Below, piece by piece: positions 7,935 through 14,671 of a stretch of DNA of 25,370 nt. Below the pieces are notes generated by a model. It saw only the letters and a program-made list of their open reading frames with translations. It did not search any database and had not been told where the DNA came from. Each line of letters opens with the position of its first letter. The stretch's first letter is position 1. Source of the stretch: DATARH01 sp038228485 (GTDB lineage: Bacteria > Pseudomonadota > Alphaproteobacteria > ATCC43930 > CGMCC-115725); NCBI GenBank assembly GCA_038228485.1, contig JBBRPG010000037.1:1-25370 (forward strand), in the 5' to 3' direction. The position numbers were made by a program, and so were the translations under genes.

Positions 7935-7962
7935 AAAAAGCCGCGGAGAGCCGCCGCTTTTT
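7935..7962. terminator. Bidirectional intrinsic terminator-like hairpin after the tRNA-Gly fragment
   Basis: A near-perfect hairpin: AAAAAGCCGCGG (7935-7946), loop AGAG, and CCGCCGCTTTTT (7951-7962) with one mismatch. It has a T-run on the plus strand and an equivalent run on the minus strand. Its place 12 nt after the CCA end suggests it is the original terminator of the tRNA-Gly gene. It could also stop minus-strand transcripts coming from the aldolase-like gene. Confidence 0.72.
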
Positions 7963-7996
7963 GCGTATCGCCAGAATGAAAAGAGGGCGATCGCGG

Positions 7997-8014
7997 GAGG
8001 CCCGACAGGGCCTC
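7997..8014 (-). terminator. Hairpin downstream of the class II aldolase-like gene
   Basis: A perfect 7-bp stem GAGGCCC/GGGCCTC with loop GACA lies 35-52 nt beyond the aldolase-like stop codon. A short T-run occurs only further along on the minus strand, so it is a weak terminator candidate. Confidence 0.4.
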
Positions 8015-8048
8015 GGTTACCGCCGCGGGGTGATGAAATAACGCGGTC

Positions 8049-8834
8049 TTACGCCCGGAAGCTGGGGTCGAGCCGGTCGCACAGGCGCAACAAGGCCGGC
8101 CATTCGCGCTGGCCGCCGAGCCGCGGCACGTTGCCGGACATCGCGAACTGCGCCGCCTGCTTCTCGCAGGTCTCGTGCGAGGGGATGACCATCTTGCCGC
8201 CGGCGGCGACCGCGGCCTGGATTTTGAGCTGGGCCTCGGCCGAGCGCTCGAAATGATAGGTCAGTGAGAACGCCTCGGCGACGTTGCGCCCGGTCGCTAG
8301 CAGCCCGTGGTTGCGCAGCACTAGCACCGGGTGGTTGCCGATGCTCTGCTGCAGCCGGGTGCGCTCGTCCATGTCGAGCGAGACGCCCTCGTAATCGTGG
8401 TAGCCGAGCCGGTTGTAGAACCGCATCGCCCATTGGCTCAAGGGCAGCAGCCCCTCTTCCAGCACGCCGACCGCGATATCGGCCTCGGTATGGGTGTGGA
8501 TCACGCATTCGACATCGGGCCGGCCGAGATAGATCGCGCCGTGGATCACCACGCCGGCATAGATCGGCTCGTATTCCGACGGCTCGACGAGATTGCCGTC
8601 GAAATCGACCTTGAGGATGTTCGACGCGGTGACCTCGTCGAACATCAGCCCCGCGGGGTTGATCAGCATGTGGTCGGGCTCGCCCGGCACCCGCGCCGAA
8701 TTGTGCGTCAGGATCAAATCGTCCCAGCCGAAATGGGCGACGAGGCGATAGCAGGCGGCAAGATCGACCCGCACCGCCCATTCCTCCGCGCTGATGTGGC
8801 GCGGCCGCGACGTTTGGACGTTGAGCGTGTCCAT
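8049..8834 (-). CDS. Class II aldolase/adducin family protein
   Basis: A 261-residue cytosolic protein with the class II aldolase fold. The zinc-binding histidines are visible in VIHTHTEADI (His113, His115) and LRNHGLLATG (His175), as is the early LTHNSARVPG segment. In fuculose-phosphate aldolase a catalytic Glu (Glu73) sits in an SEWxxH context; here the matching stretch AGVVIH (93-98) has Gly94 instead, as in the adducin-like branch. Retro-aldol chemistry on a sugar phosphate is therefore doubtful, and the substrate is unknown. The start is supported by GGAG 9 nt before the ATG. It is separated from the DUF35/thiolase pair by a repeat-filled 104-nt gap, so it may be read as a separate unit. 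Confidence 0.88.
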   Translation of the reverse strand: MDTLNVQTSRPRHISAEEWAVRVDLAACYRLVAHFGWDDLILTHNSARVPGEPDHMLINPAGLMFDEVTASNILKVDFDGNLVEPSEYEPIYAGVVIHGAIYLGRPDVECVIHTHTEADIAVGVLEEGLLPLSQWAMRFYNRLGYHDYEGVSLDMDERTRLQQSIGNHPVLVLRNHGLLATGRNVAEAFSLTYHFERSAEAQLKIQAAVAAGGKMVIPSHETCEKQAAQFAMSGNVPRLGGQREWPALLRLCDRLDPSFRA

Positions 8835-8855
8835 GAGTGATTTCTCCTATTCAGG

Positions 8856-8937
8856 CGTCATTGCGAGCGCAGCGAAGCGCGCGATCGAACCCTTGCACCA
8901 ACGAGATTGCTTCGTCGCTTCGCTTCTCGCAATGACG
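8856..8937. repeat. Intergenic inverted repeat, family A (CGTCATTGCGAG type)
   Basis: Perfect 12-bp outer arms CGTCATTGCGAG (8856-8867) and CTCGCAATGACG (8926-8937) enclose GC-rich, partly complementary inner sequence (GCGCAGCGAAGC and GAGATTGCTTCG). A second member occurs at 21462-21547. It lies between two minus-strand genes and could form a long hairpin in RNA. Confidence 0.85.
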
Positions 8938-8938
8938 A

Positions 8939-9337
8939 TTACGCCGGCGCGAAGCACGGCACCGGGGGGCCGCCGTCACTGGGTTTGAACACCAGCTTGA
9001 CCGCCTGGCCGATCTTGATGCCGTTGAGGTCGCAATCGACGATGTTGGTCATCATCGTCGGCCCCTCGGCCAGGGTCACATAGGCGATCGCGTAGGGCAC
9101 CGGCGCCCGGCGCATCACGCTGTAGGTGTAGACCGTGCCGTTGCCCGACGCCTGCTGCCACTCGGTCTTATCGCTGAAGCAGAACGGGCAATTTTCGCGC
9201 GGGTAGAAATGCACTTGGCCGCAGCCGTTGCATTTCTTGATCAGCAGCTTGCCCTCGGCGGCGGCGTCCCAGAACGCCTGGGTCTCGGGATTGGGCTGCG
9301 GCGCGGTGATCTTGCGGGCTTGTTGTCCCTCGGCCAT
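8939..9337 (-). CDS. DUF35 zinc-ribbon/OB-fold protein (thiolase accessory, ChsH2-like)
   Basis: A 132-residue protein. The N-terminal helix ends in PETQAFWDAAAEGKLLIKKC and leads into a rubredoxin-like zinc ribbon with Cys36-x2-Cys39 and Cys50-x2-Cys53. An OB-fold of the acyl-CoA-associated DUF35 family follows (about 58-130: GNGTVYTYSVMRRAP, YAIAYVTLAEGPTMMTNI). Such proteins bind thiolase-like partners and are needed for their activity, as in steroid side-chain cleavage (ChsH2/Ltp2). Here the gene starts 4 nt after the stop of the thiolase-like gene, its ribosome-binding site (GGGAG) lying in that gene's end, so the two are translated as a pair. Very probably a cytosolic complex subunit. 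Confidence 0.93.
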   Translation of the reverse strand: MAEGQQARKITAPQPNPETQAFWDAAAEGKLLIKKCNGCGQVHFYPRENCPFCFSDKTEWQQASGNGTVYTYSVMRRAPVPYAIAYVTLAEGPTMMTNIVDCDLNGIKIGQAVKLVFKPSDGGPPVPCFAPA

Positions 9338-9341
9338 AACC

Positions 9342-10514
9342 CTACTCCCTTTCCATGATCACGGTGGCGGCGCCGTGGCGGGTGCCGAGCGAGCCGCCGG
9401 TGCCGTGCGCCAGCGCTATGTCGCAATTTCTGACCTGCACGGCCGGATGCGCCTCGCCGCGCAACTGGCGCACCGCCTCGACGACTTTGGTGAGGCCGCC
9501 GCGGTTCGACGGATGGTTGTTGCAGAGGCCGCCGCCATCGGTGTTGAACGGCAGCTTGCCGACCCCCGCGATGAGGCTGCCGTCGGACACAAACCGGCCG
9601 CCCTGGCCCTTTTCGCAAAAGCCGAGATCCTCGATCTGCATCACCACGGTGATGGTGAAGCTGTCGTAGATCGAGGCGTACTTGATGTCGGCGGGCGTGA
9701 CCCCGGCCTCGGCGAAAGCCGGCGGCCCCGACCACACCGCGCCTGAATAGGTCAGGTCGACTTTGCCGCCCATCTGGTGCTTTGGCGCCTCGCCGCAGCC
9801 GATCACCTTGACCTTGGGCCGCTTGAGGCTTTTGGCGATCTCCGGCCGGGCGACGATGATCGCGCCGCCGCCGTCGCTGATGACGCAGCAATCGAGCCGG
9901 TGCAGCGGGTCGGCGATCATCGGCGAGTTGACCACCTCCTCGACCGTGACTACGTCGCGCAGCATCGCATGCTCGTTGTATTGCGCATGGTGCGAGGCGG
10001 CGACCTTGACCCAGGCGAGCTGCTCGCTGGTGGTGCCGTACTGGTGCATGTGCCGCATCGCGCACATCGCGTACATGTTGGCGGTGGCGGGGCCGTAGGG
10101 AATCTCGAACGGCGATTCCGGCATCTGCACCGTTGGGGTGCGCGGCGCGGTGCCGGTCGCCATGCCCTCGGCGCGGGGCCGGCCCGCCAGGGTGATGAGG
10201 GCGATGTTGCACTTGCCGGCGGCGATCGCCTCGGCGGCGTGGCCGACCTGCAGCAGGTAGGAGGAGCCGCCGGTGTCGGTCGAATCCCAGTGCCTTAGCC
10301 TGAGGCCCATGTAATCGATCATCGACAGCGCGCCGAGGCCGGGGGTGTCGCCGGCGGCGCAGAAATAGCCGTCGATGTCGTCCTTGGTGATCCCGGCGTC
10401 CTCGATCGCGCCCCGGGCGCTTTCGGCGTGGAGCTGCGGTATCGTCTTGTCGGTGGCGAGCCGCGTCGGATGCTCGTAGACGCCGATGATGTACGATTGC
10501 CCCTTGATGCTCAT
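9342..10514 (-). CDS. Thiolase-like protein (SCPx/Ltp-type) lacking the thiolase cysteine and GHP motif
   Basis: A 390-residue thiolase-fold protein. The start at 10514 is chosen because a GGGAGGA site precedes it by about 10 nt; a longer frame to 10574 has no such support. Family marks include HAAEAIAAGKCNIALI (91-106), the DGGGA stretch (214-218), YDSFTITVVMQIEDLGF (283-299) and VVEAVRQLRGEA (344-355). The region that normally carries the nucleophilic Cys reads DTGGSSYLLQVG (80-91) with no Cys. The C-terminal NPSGG...GHPLGATG segment is shortened to HPSNRGGLTK (334-343), so the catalytic GHP histidine is also missing. It pairs with the downstream DUF35 gene. Ltp2-like proteins of this kind catalyse retro-aldol cleavage of acyl-CoAs rather than thiolysis, and I infer something similar here. 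Confidence 0.9.
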   Translation of the reverse strand: MSIKGQSYIIGVYEHPTRLATDKTIPQLHAESARGAIEDAGITKDDIDGYFCAAGDTPGLGALSMIDYMGLRLRHWDSTDTGGSSYLLQVGHAAEAIAAGKCNIALITLAGRPRAEGMATGTAPRTPTVQMPESPFEIPYGPATANMYAMCAMRHMHQYGTTSEQLAWVKVAASHHAQYNEHAMLRDVVTVEEVVNSPMIADPLHRLDCCVISDGGGAIIVARPEIAKSLKRPKVKVIGCGEAPKHQMGGKVDLTYSGAVWSGPPAFAEAGVTPADIKYASIYDSFTITVVMQIEDLGFCEKGQGGRFVSDGSLIAGVGKLPFNTDGGGLCNNHPSNRGGLTKVVEAVRQLRGEAHPAVQVRNCDIALAHGTGGSLGTRHGAATVIMERE

Positions 10515-10621
10515 CGCTTGTCCGTCCTCCCTGGGCCCGGCGGGGATGGGATACCAGCCGCCGGTTTCGGTCAATCCCGGATTGTGTGAAAGGCCCGGAC
10601 TTGGCGGCCTCCCTTCCCGCT

Positions 10622-10695
10622 CACCGGCGCAAGCCGGCGCCTACTTGTCCGCCGTCTCTGCCGCCGAAGAGTGGGTCCCGGCTTTCGCCGGGAAG
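10622..10695. repeat. Pair of short GC-rich palindromes between thiolase-like and CoA-transferase genes
   Basis: Two hairpin units: CACCGGCGCAAGCCGGCG-like near 10622-10639 and TCCCGGCTTTCGCCGGGA near 10676-10693. They sit within the 194-nt gap between two minus-strand genes and resemble REP-type extragenic palindromes. Confidence 0.65.
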
Positions 10696-10708
10696 CGAGA
10701 AAGCTTTG

Positions 10709-11884
10709 TCACTTGCCGATGATCTTATCGATTTCATCTTCGCTGTAGCCGAGCTCGCCGAGCACCGCCTCGGTGTGCTCGCCGAGATGCGCCGGCGGCA
10801 GGTTCTGGTCGAGCGCCGTCTCCGAGAAGCTGACCGGGAACGGCATGGTGGTCAGCCGCCCTTCGGTCGGGTGGTCGAGCGGCTGGAAGAAGCCGGCCTC
10901 GTGCAAATACGGGTCCTTCACCACCCCCATCAGGTCGTTGACCCCGCCGTTCGGCACGTCGGCGGCGTCGAGCCGGGCGCGCCACTCGGCGGTGCTCCTG
11001 GTCTGCATCCGTCCGGCGAGCCAGGTGTAAAGCTCGTCGATATTGGCGGTGCGCGCCGCGAGGGTCGAAAAGCGGGGGTCGTCGGCGAGCTCGGGCGCAT
11101 CGAGCGCGTCGAACAAATTGCGCCATTGCCGGTCGGTCGTCGCCAGCAGGCAGACATGGCCGTCGGTGGTCGCATAGGGGCGGCGATGCGGGGTCAGCAT
11201 GCGCGGGTAGCCAAGCCCCTTCTCCGGCTCGCCGAAGACGCCGTGCCAAAGGTGGTCGACCAGGTTGAACGCGGCCATCGTGTCGAACATCGGCACGTGG
11301 ACTTCCTGGCCCTTGCCGGTCTTCTCGCGGGCGTAGAGCGCCATGCCGATCATCGAGGCCAGGACATAGCCGCTGATCTTGTCGCCGATCACCATCGGCG
11401 CGTAGCGGGGCGCGCCGTCGCTCTCGGCGTTGAGCGCGGCGAACCCGCTTTCGCCCTGGATCACGTCGTCGAAGGCGGCGCGGTCGCGGTTGGGGCCGTC
11501 GGGCCGGTAGCCGCTGGCCGAGGCGTAGACGATGCGCGGGTTGGCGGCGCTCACTGCGGCATAATCGATGCCGCAGCGCCGCGCCGCATCCGGCCGCATG
11601 TTATGCACCAGCACGTCGGCGGTGGCCGCCAGCCGCAGCAGCGCCGCCCGCGCCACGGGGCGCTTGAGGTCGAGCACCACACTTTTCTTGTTGCGGTTGA
11701 CGTTGAGGAAATAGGCGGCCATGCCGGGGTTGCGCAGCGGCCCGAGAGAGCGCATCACGTCGCCCGCCGGTTCCTCGATCTTGATCACCTCGGCGCCGAG
11801 ATCGCCCAAGATCTGCGTCGCCACCGGCCCCAAGACCACGGCCGTCAGATCGATGACGCGAACTCCTGCCAGCGGCCCGGACAT
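10709..11884 (-). CDS. CaiB/BaiF family CoA-transferase (family III)
   Basis: A 391-residue family III CoA-transferase, the class that moves CoA between carboxylic acids through a covalent aspartyl-CoA intermediate. Diagnostic stretches are MSGPLAGVRVIDLT, LGDLGAEVIKIEEP (27-40), YFLNVNRNKKSVVLDLK (58-74), SGYRPDGPNRDRAAFDDVIQ and REKTGKGQEVHVPMFD (186-201). The nucleophilic Asp is probably Asp168 in PMVIGDKISGY, aligned with Asp169 of formyl-CoA transferase. The start at 11884 follows an AAGGGA site by 6 nt; the open frame continues 5' but as noise. It is divergent, with 69 nt between starts, from the SnoaL-like gene at 11954. It likely activates the pathway's acid substrate for the thiolase-like and hot-dog proteins; substrate unknown. 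Confidence 0.94.
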   Translation of the reverse strand: MSGPLAGVRVIDLTAVVLGPVATQILGDLGAEVIKIEEPAGDVMRSLGPLRNPGMAAYFLNVNRNKKSVVLDLKRPVARAALLRLAATADVLVHNMRPDAARRCGIDYAAVSAANPRIVYASASGYRPDGPNRDRAAFDDVIQGESGFAALNAESDGAPRYAPMVIGDKISGYVLASMIGMALYAREKTGKGQEVHVPMFDTMAAFNLVDHLWHGVFGEPEKGLGYPRMLTPHRRPYATTDGHVCLLATTDRQWRNLFDALDAPELADDPRFSTLAARTANIDELYTWLAGRMQTRSTAEWRARLDAADVPNGGVNDLMGVVKDPYLHEAGFFQPLDHPTEGRLTTMPFPVSFSETALDQNLPPAHLGEHTEAVLGELGYSEDEIDKIIGK

Positions 11885-11953
11885 GGCTTTCCCTTCAAGC
11901 ATCCCAGTGAATGAGTGTAGCGTGGCACGGGTCGACCCGCCGGAGAAACGACC

Positions 11954-12400
11954 ATGATCCCCGCCCCCCATCCCGACGATTTGGCGCGCGTCAAGGCCTG
12001 GTTCGAGCGCTTGTCGGAGCACGTCCGCGCGGTCGACTTCGCCGGCGCGCGCGCGATTTTCGCCGACGACATGATCGCCTTCGGGACGTTTGAGAATTTC
12101 ATCACCGGGCGCGACAAGGTCGAGGCCGCGCAATGGCGCAACGTCTGGCCGGTGACGACCGGGTTTCGTTATCGCATGGAGGACATCAGGGCGATCGTCT
12201 CGGCCGATCGGCTGACCGCGATCGGCATGGGCGTGTTCGACTCGACCGGCTTTCACCCCGACGGCAGCGAATACGTCCGCCCCGGCCGCACCACCGCCGC
12301 GTTCTCGCGCCGCGCGATCGGCGAGGACTGGGTCGCCGACCACACCCACATGTCGCTGTTTCGCGACGTACCCAGCGCCTCGTTCGGGCAAAGCCGCTGA
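11954..12400 (+). CDS. SnoaL-like (NTF2 fold) protein, DUF4440-like
   Basis: A 148-residue single-domain protein of the cone-shaped NTF2-like superfamily: an N-terminal helix pair (DDLARVKAWFERLSEHVRAVDFAGARAIFADDM), then strands around GRDKVEAAQWRNVW, YRMEDIRAIVSADRLTAIGM and GRTTAAFSRRAIGEDWVADHTHMSLF. Members act as small isomerases, hydrolases or ligand-binding proteins. The Trp-x-x-x-x-x-His-x-H-x-S end (WVADHTHMSL) is typical. GGAG 9 nt upstream supports the start. It is divergent from the CoA-transferase gene and may share its promoter region. It is not similar enough to the second SnoaL-like gene at 17032 to call a duplicate. Specific function unknown. Confidence 0.82.
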   Translation: MIPAPHPDDLARVKAWFERLSEHVRAVDFAGARAIFADDMIAFGTFENFITGRDKVEAAQWRNVWPVTTGFRYRMEDIRAIVSADRLTAIGMGVFDSTGFHPDGSEYVRPGRTTAAFSRRAIGEDWVADHTHMSLFRDVPSASFGQSR

Positions 12401-12525
12401 GCGCAAAACGCCGGGCACGGGCGCGTTTCCTGCATGGGCTCGACGTATCCGCGCCCGTTGTGCTGCCGCGGCGCGGTTCGTATAAGACGACAGTTTCCTC
12501 TAACTCACTTACACGCGGGGTCGTG

Positions 12526-13428
12526 ATGGCGAAGATGCGGATCATCGGCCTTGTGGCCGTCGGACTGGTGGCCGGATGGGCGATGGCCGGCCCGGCGGCG
12601 GCCGATGGGCTGAGCAAGTTCGAGAAGACGCTCAAGCCGCAAATCCCGCCCGACACGCTGACCTATAAGAGCGCCAAAGCGGTGGGCGACGACGGGTTCA
12701 CGCTCGAAGGGGTGGTCCTTACCCTCCCGGCCGACGCCGACAAGAAAGAAAAGCCCGAGCCGATCAACATCAAGACCATCGCGGTCGAGGACCTCGATTT
12801 CGATTCGATCGAAAAAAACCAGCCGCCGCTCTACGCCAAAATCCGCATCGAAGGGGTCGCCGCGAGCAACAATCCCGGCGGCGGCATCGACCTCAAGCAG
12901 ATGGTCGGGATCGACAAGCTGAGCGCCGACCTGCAGCTCGAATACAAGCTCGACACCGACAAGCAGGCGTTCACGCTCAGCCGCCTCGAGCTGACCCTCA
13001 ACGGGCTCGCCCGGCTCGAGCTGTCTTTCATCGTCGACGGCATCAGCGAGGACGCCGTCGCCAAACCCGACGAGGCGATGAACGACGCGACCCTGCGCAC
13101 CGGCACCTTCGTCTACGACGACAAGTCGCTGCTGGGAAAAGCGGTTCCGATCGCCGCGGTGTTGCAGGGCGGAGACGCGAAAGCGTGGGTCGAAATGGCG
13201 AAGACGACCCTCGACGGGATGAAAGAAGGCCAGGGCGAGGACGCGAAAAAGGCCATCGACACGCTGGTCGCCTATATCCAGGACTACGAGAAGCCGAAGG
13301 GCCCGCTGCGTATCACCGTCAACCCGCCGGACAAGGCGTCGGCCGCCTCGATCCAGAACGCCAAGAGCGCCGACGAGGTGGTCAAGGCGCTGGGGCTGAC
13401 GGTCTCCTACGCCGGCAAGCGGTCGTAG
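12526..13428 (+). CDS. Secreted/periplasmic protein of unknown function
   Basis: About 300 residues. The N-terminus is a clear Sec signal peptide: Met-Ala-Lys-Met-Arg, a hydrophobic run (IIGLVAVGLVAGWAMAG) and a likely cleavage after PAAA before DGLSKF. The mature part is rich in Lys, Asp and alternating beta-type stretches (FTLEGVVLTLPAD, INIKTIAVEDLDFDSI, LYAKIRIEGVAAS, FTLSRLELTLNGLARLELSFIV). It ends in an Ala-rich helix and GPLRITVNPPDKAS with a final ALGLTVSYAG. No enzyme motif or transmembrane segment is seen after the signal. The pattern recalls beta-rich periplasmic proteins of the AsmA/DUF945 kind, but I do not recognise the family. The ATG at 12526 is directly preceded by GTG; the longer frame from 12133 overlaps the SnoaL gene and is rejected. 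Confidence 0.75.
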   Translation: MAKMRIIGLVAVGLVAGWAMAGPAAADGLSKFEKTLKPQIPPDTLTYKSAKAVGDDGFTLEGVVLTLPADADKKEKPEPINIKTIAVEDLDFDSIEKNQPPLYAKIRIEGVAASNNPGGGIDLKQMVGIDKLSADLQLEYKLDTDKQAFTLSRLELTLNGLARLELSFIVDGISEDAVAKPDEAMNDATLRTGTFVYDDKSLLGKAVPIAAVLQGGDAKAWVEMAKTTLDGMKEGQGEDAKKAIDTLVAYIQDYEKPKGPLRITVNPPDKASAASIQNAKSADEVVKALGLTVSYAGKRS

Positions 13429-13464
13429 CGGCGGTCCATCTGCCTCTGCTTGCCGGGGGGATTT

Positions 13465-14115
13465 CTAGGCCAGCGCCGCCTTCAGCTTTGCCACCGCCGC
13501 GCCGGGCGCGGTCAGCACCGGGCATTTCAGCGCTTTTTGCACCGCCTGCGCCGCGCGCGAGGTCGAGAAATGCGCGGGCAGCACCGCGTCGCGATCGGCG
13601 AAGCGCGGCGCCGCCTCGGCCAGGAGGCGGTCATGCGTGACGCCGTCCCCCGCTTGCAGCGCCTTCATCGCCCCGGCGACGCAATGGCTGTCGAGCACGG
13701 CCGGTGACCCGGCGGCGCCGGCGATGTCGCGAAACTCAGCCTCCATCCCGAGGACGCTCGGCTCGAAGGTCGCCAGCATGCCGAGCCGCTTGCCCGCCGC
13801 CAGCGCCGCGTCGAACATCGCCTCGTTCGGTTTGAGCACCGGAACGCCGGCCTGGGCGGCGGCCTGCTCGATCGCCTCGCCGAAGGCCGAGCAGGTAAAG
13901 AGGATGCCGTCGGCGCCGTTGTCCTCGGCGTATTTCGCCAGCAGCAGGAAGCGCCCGACCATGGTGTCGGTGAGCCGCCCGTCGCGCTCGCGGTCGCGCG
14001 ACAGCGAGGTGTCGAGGATGTCGATGCATTCCGCTTCGGGCCATAGCTGGCGGAAACAATCGTGCACCGGCGCCATCGCGACGGCCACGGCATGGATCAG
14101 CGCGATGCGGGGCAT
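13465..14115 (-). CDS. Asp/Glu/hydantoin racemase family protein, single-cysteine type
   Basis: A 216-residue protein with the two-lobed Asp/Glu racemase fold. The first catalytic cysteine is present (FTCSAFGEAIE, Cys75), as are VLKPNEAMFDAAL (93-105) and LGMLATFEPSV (111-121). The second catalytic Cys, normally in a GCT motif of the C-terminal lobe, is absent: that strand reads DAVLPAHFSTSRAA (176-189). A two-base racemisation as in glutamate racemase is therefore unlikely, and a decarboxylase, isomerase or one-base mechanism is possible. The position near HyuA and a dipeptidase would suit a role with amino acid or hydantoin stereochemistry, but this is inference. It is divergent from the MaoC-like gene. 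Confidence 0.86.
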   Translation of the reverse strand: MPRIALIHAVAVAMAPVHDCFRQLWPEAECIDILDTSLSRDRERDGRLTDTMVGRFLLLAKYAEDNGADGILFTCSAFGEAIEQAAAQAGVPVLKPNEAMFDAALAAGKRLGMLATFEPSVLGMEAEFRDIAGAAGSPAVLDSHCVAGAMKALQAGDGVTHDRLLAEAAPRFADRDAVLPAHFSTSRAAQAVQKALKCPVLTAPGAAVAKLKAALA

Positions 14116-14209
14116 CCTCTATCCTCGGGTAAAAGGGCGGCGACCGCCGATGCTAGCATGGCCGCGTAGGGCGGCGGTATCCTCCGGGCGCAGCATGGGA
14201 GAGGGCGAG

Positions 14210-14671
14210 ATGGAAACGGTCGGGCTCGGCTTCTTTTTCGAGGATCTGCCGGTCGGGCGGACATTTCAGACCATCGGCCGCACCGTCACCGAGGCCGATA
14301 TCACCAATTTCGTCAATTGCACCGGGATGGTCGAGGTGCTGTTCACCAACCTGGAATTCCTGGCGCATGAAAGCGACATCAAGGGCCGCCCGGCGCCGGG
14401 CGCGCTGGTCTACGCGTTCGCCGAAGGACTGCTCACCCAATCGACGATGCAGCACACCGGCTTCGCCTTTCTGCACATGGAGCTGAACATCGAAGGTCCG
14501 GTGCTGGCGGGCGACACGATCCACGCCGAGTGCGAGGTGATCGAGGCGCGGCTGTCGAAAAGCCGCCCCGGCCGCGGGCTGGTGCGCACCCGCGTGCGCG
14601 TCGTCAACCAGCGCGGCATGGTGGTGCAGACCTACACCCCGCTGCGCATGGTCAAGTGCCGGGAGCAGTGA
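14210..14671 (+). CDS. MaoC-like hot-dog domain protein lacking the hydratase dyad
   Basis: A 153-residue hot-dog protein. The opening FFFEDLPVGRTFQTIGRTVTEADITNF and the later GRPAPGALVYAFAEGL and GPVLAGDTIHAECEV are typical of MaoC-type (R)-enoyl-CoA hydratases. The hydratase motif S-G-D-x-N-P-x-H, however, reads T-G-M-V-E-V-L-F (38-45), so the catalytic Asp and His are Met40 and Phe45. It may bind an acyl-CoA without hydrating it or catalyse a different step. The start at 14210 follows a GGGAGAGG site; ATG 14195 is less well placed. Its 3' end overlaps the convergent vapB-like gene by 40 nt. Confidence 0.85.
   Translation: METVGLGFFFEDLPVGRTFQTIGRTVTEADITNFVNCTGMVEVLFTNLEFLAHESDIKGRPAPGALVYAFAEGLLTQSTMQHTGFAFLHMELNIEGPVLAGDTIHAECEVIEARLSKSRPGRGLVRTRVRVVNQRGMVVQTYTPLRMVKCREQ

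Noticed and set aside
7671..7979. 102-residue open frame across the tRNA fragment
   Set aside because: It reads through the tRNA relic and its terminator and resembles no protein.
10586..11914. 442-residue plus-strand open frame
   Set aside because: Antisense to the CoA-transferase, His/Arg/Gly-rich composition typical of GC3-driven shadow frames, and no family signal.
11885..12418. N-terminal extension of the CoA-transferase
   Set aside because: It is antisense to the SnoaL gene; the canonical start has a ribosome-binding site and the family opening.
12133..12525. Long N-terminal extension of the periplasmic protein
   Set aside because: It overlaps the SnoaL gene in another frame and would bury the signal peptide.
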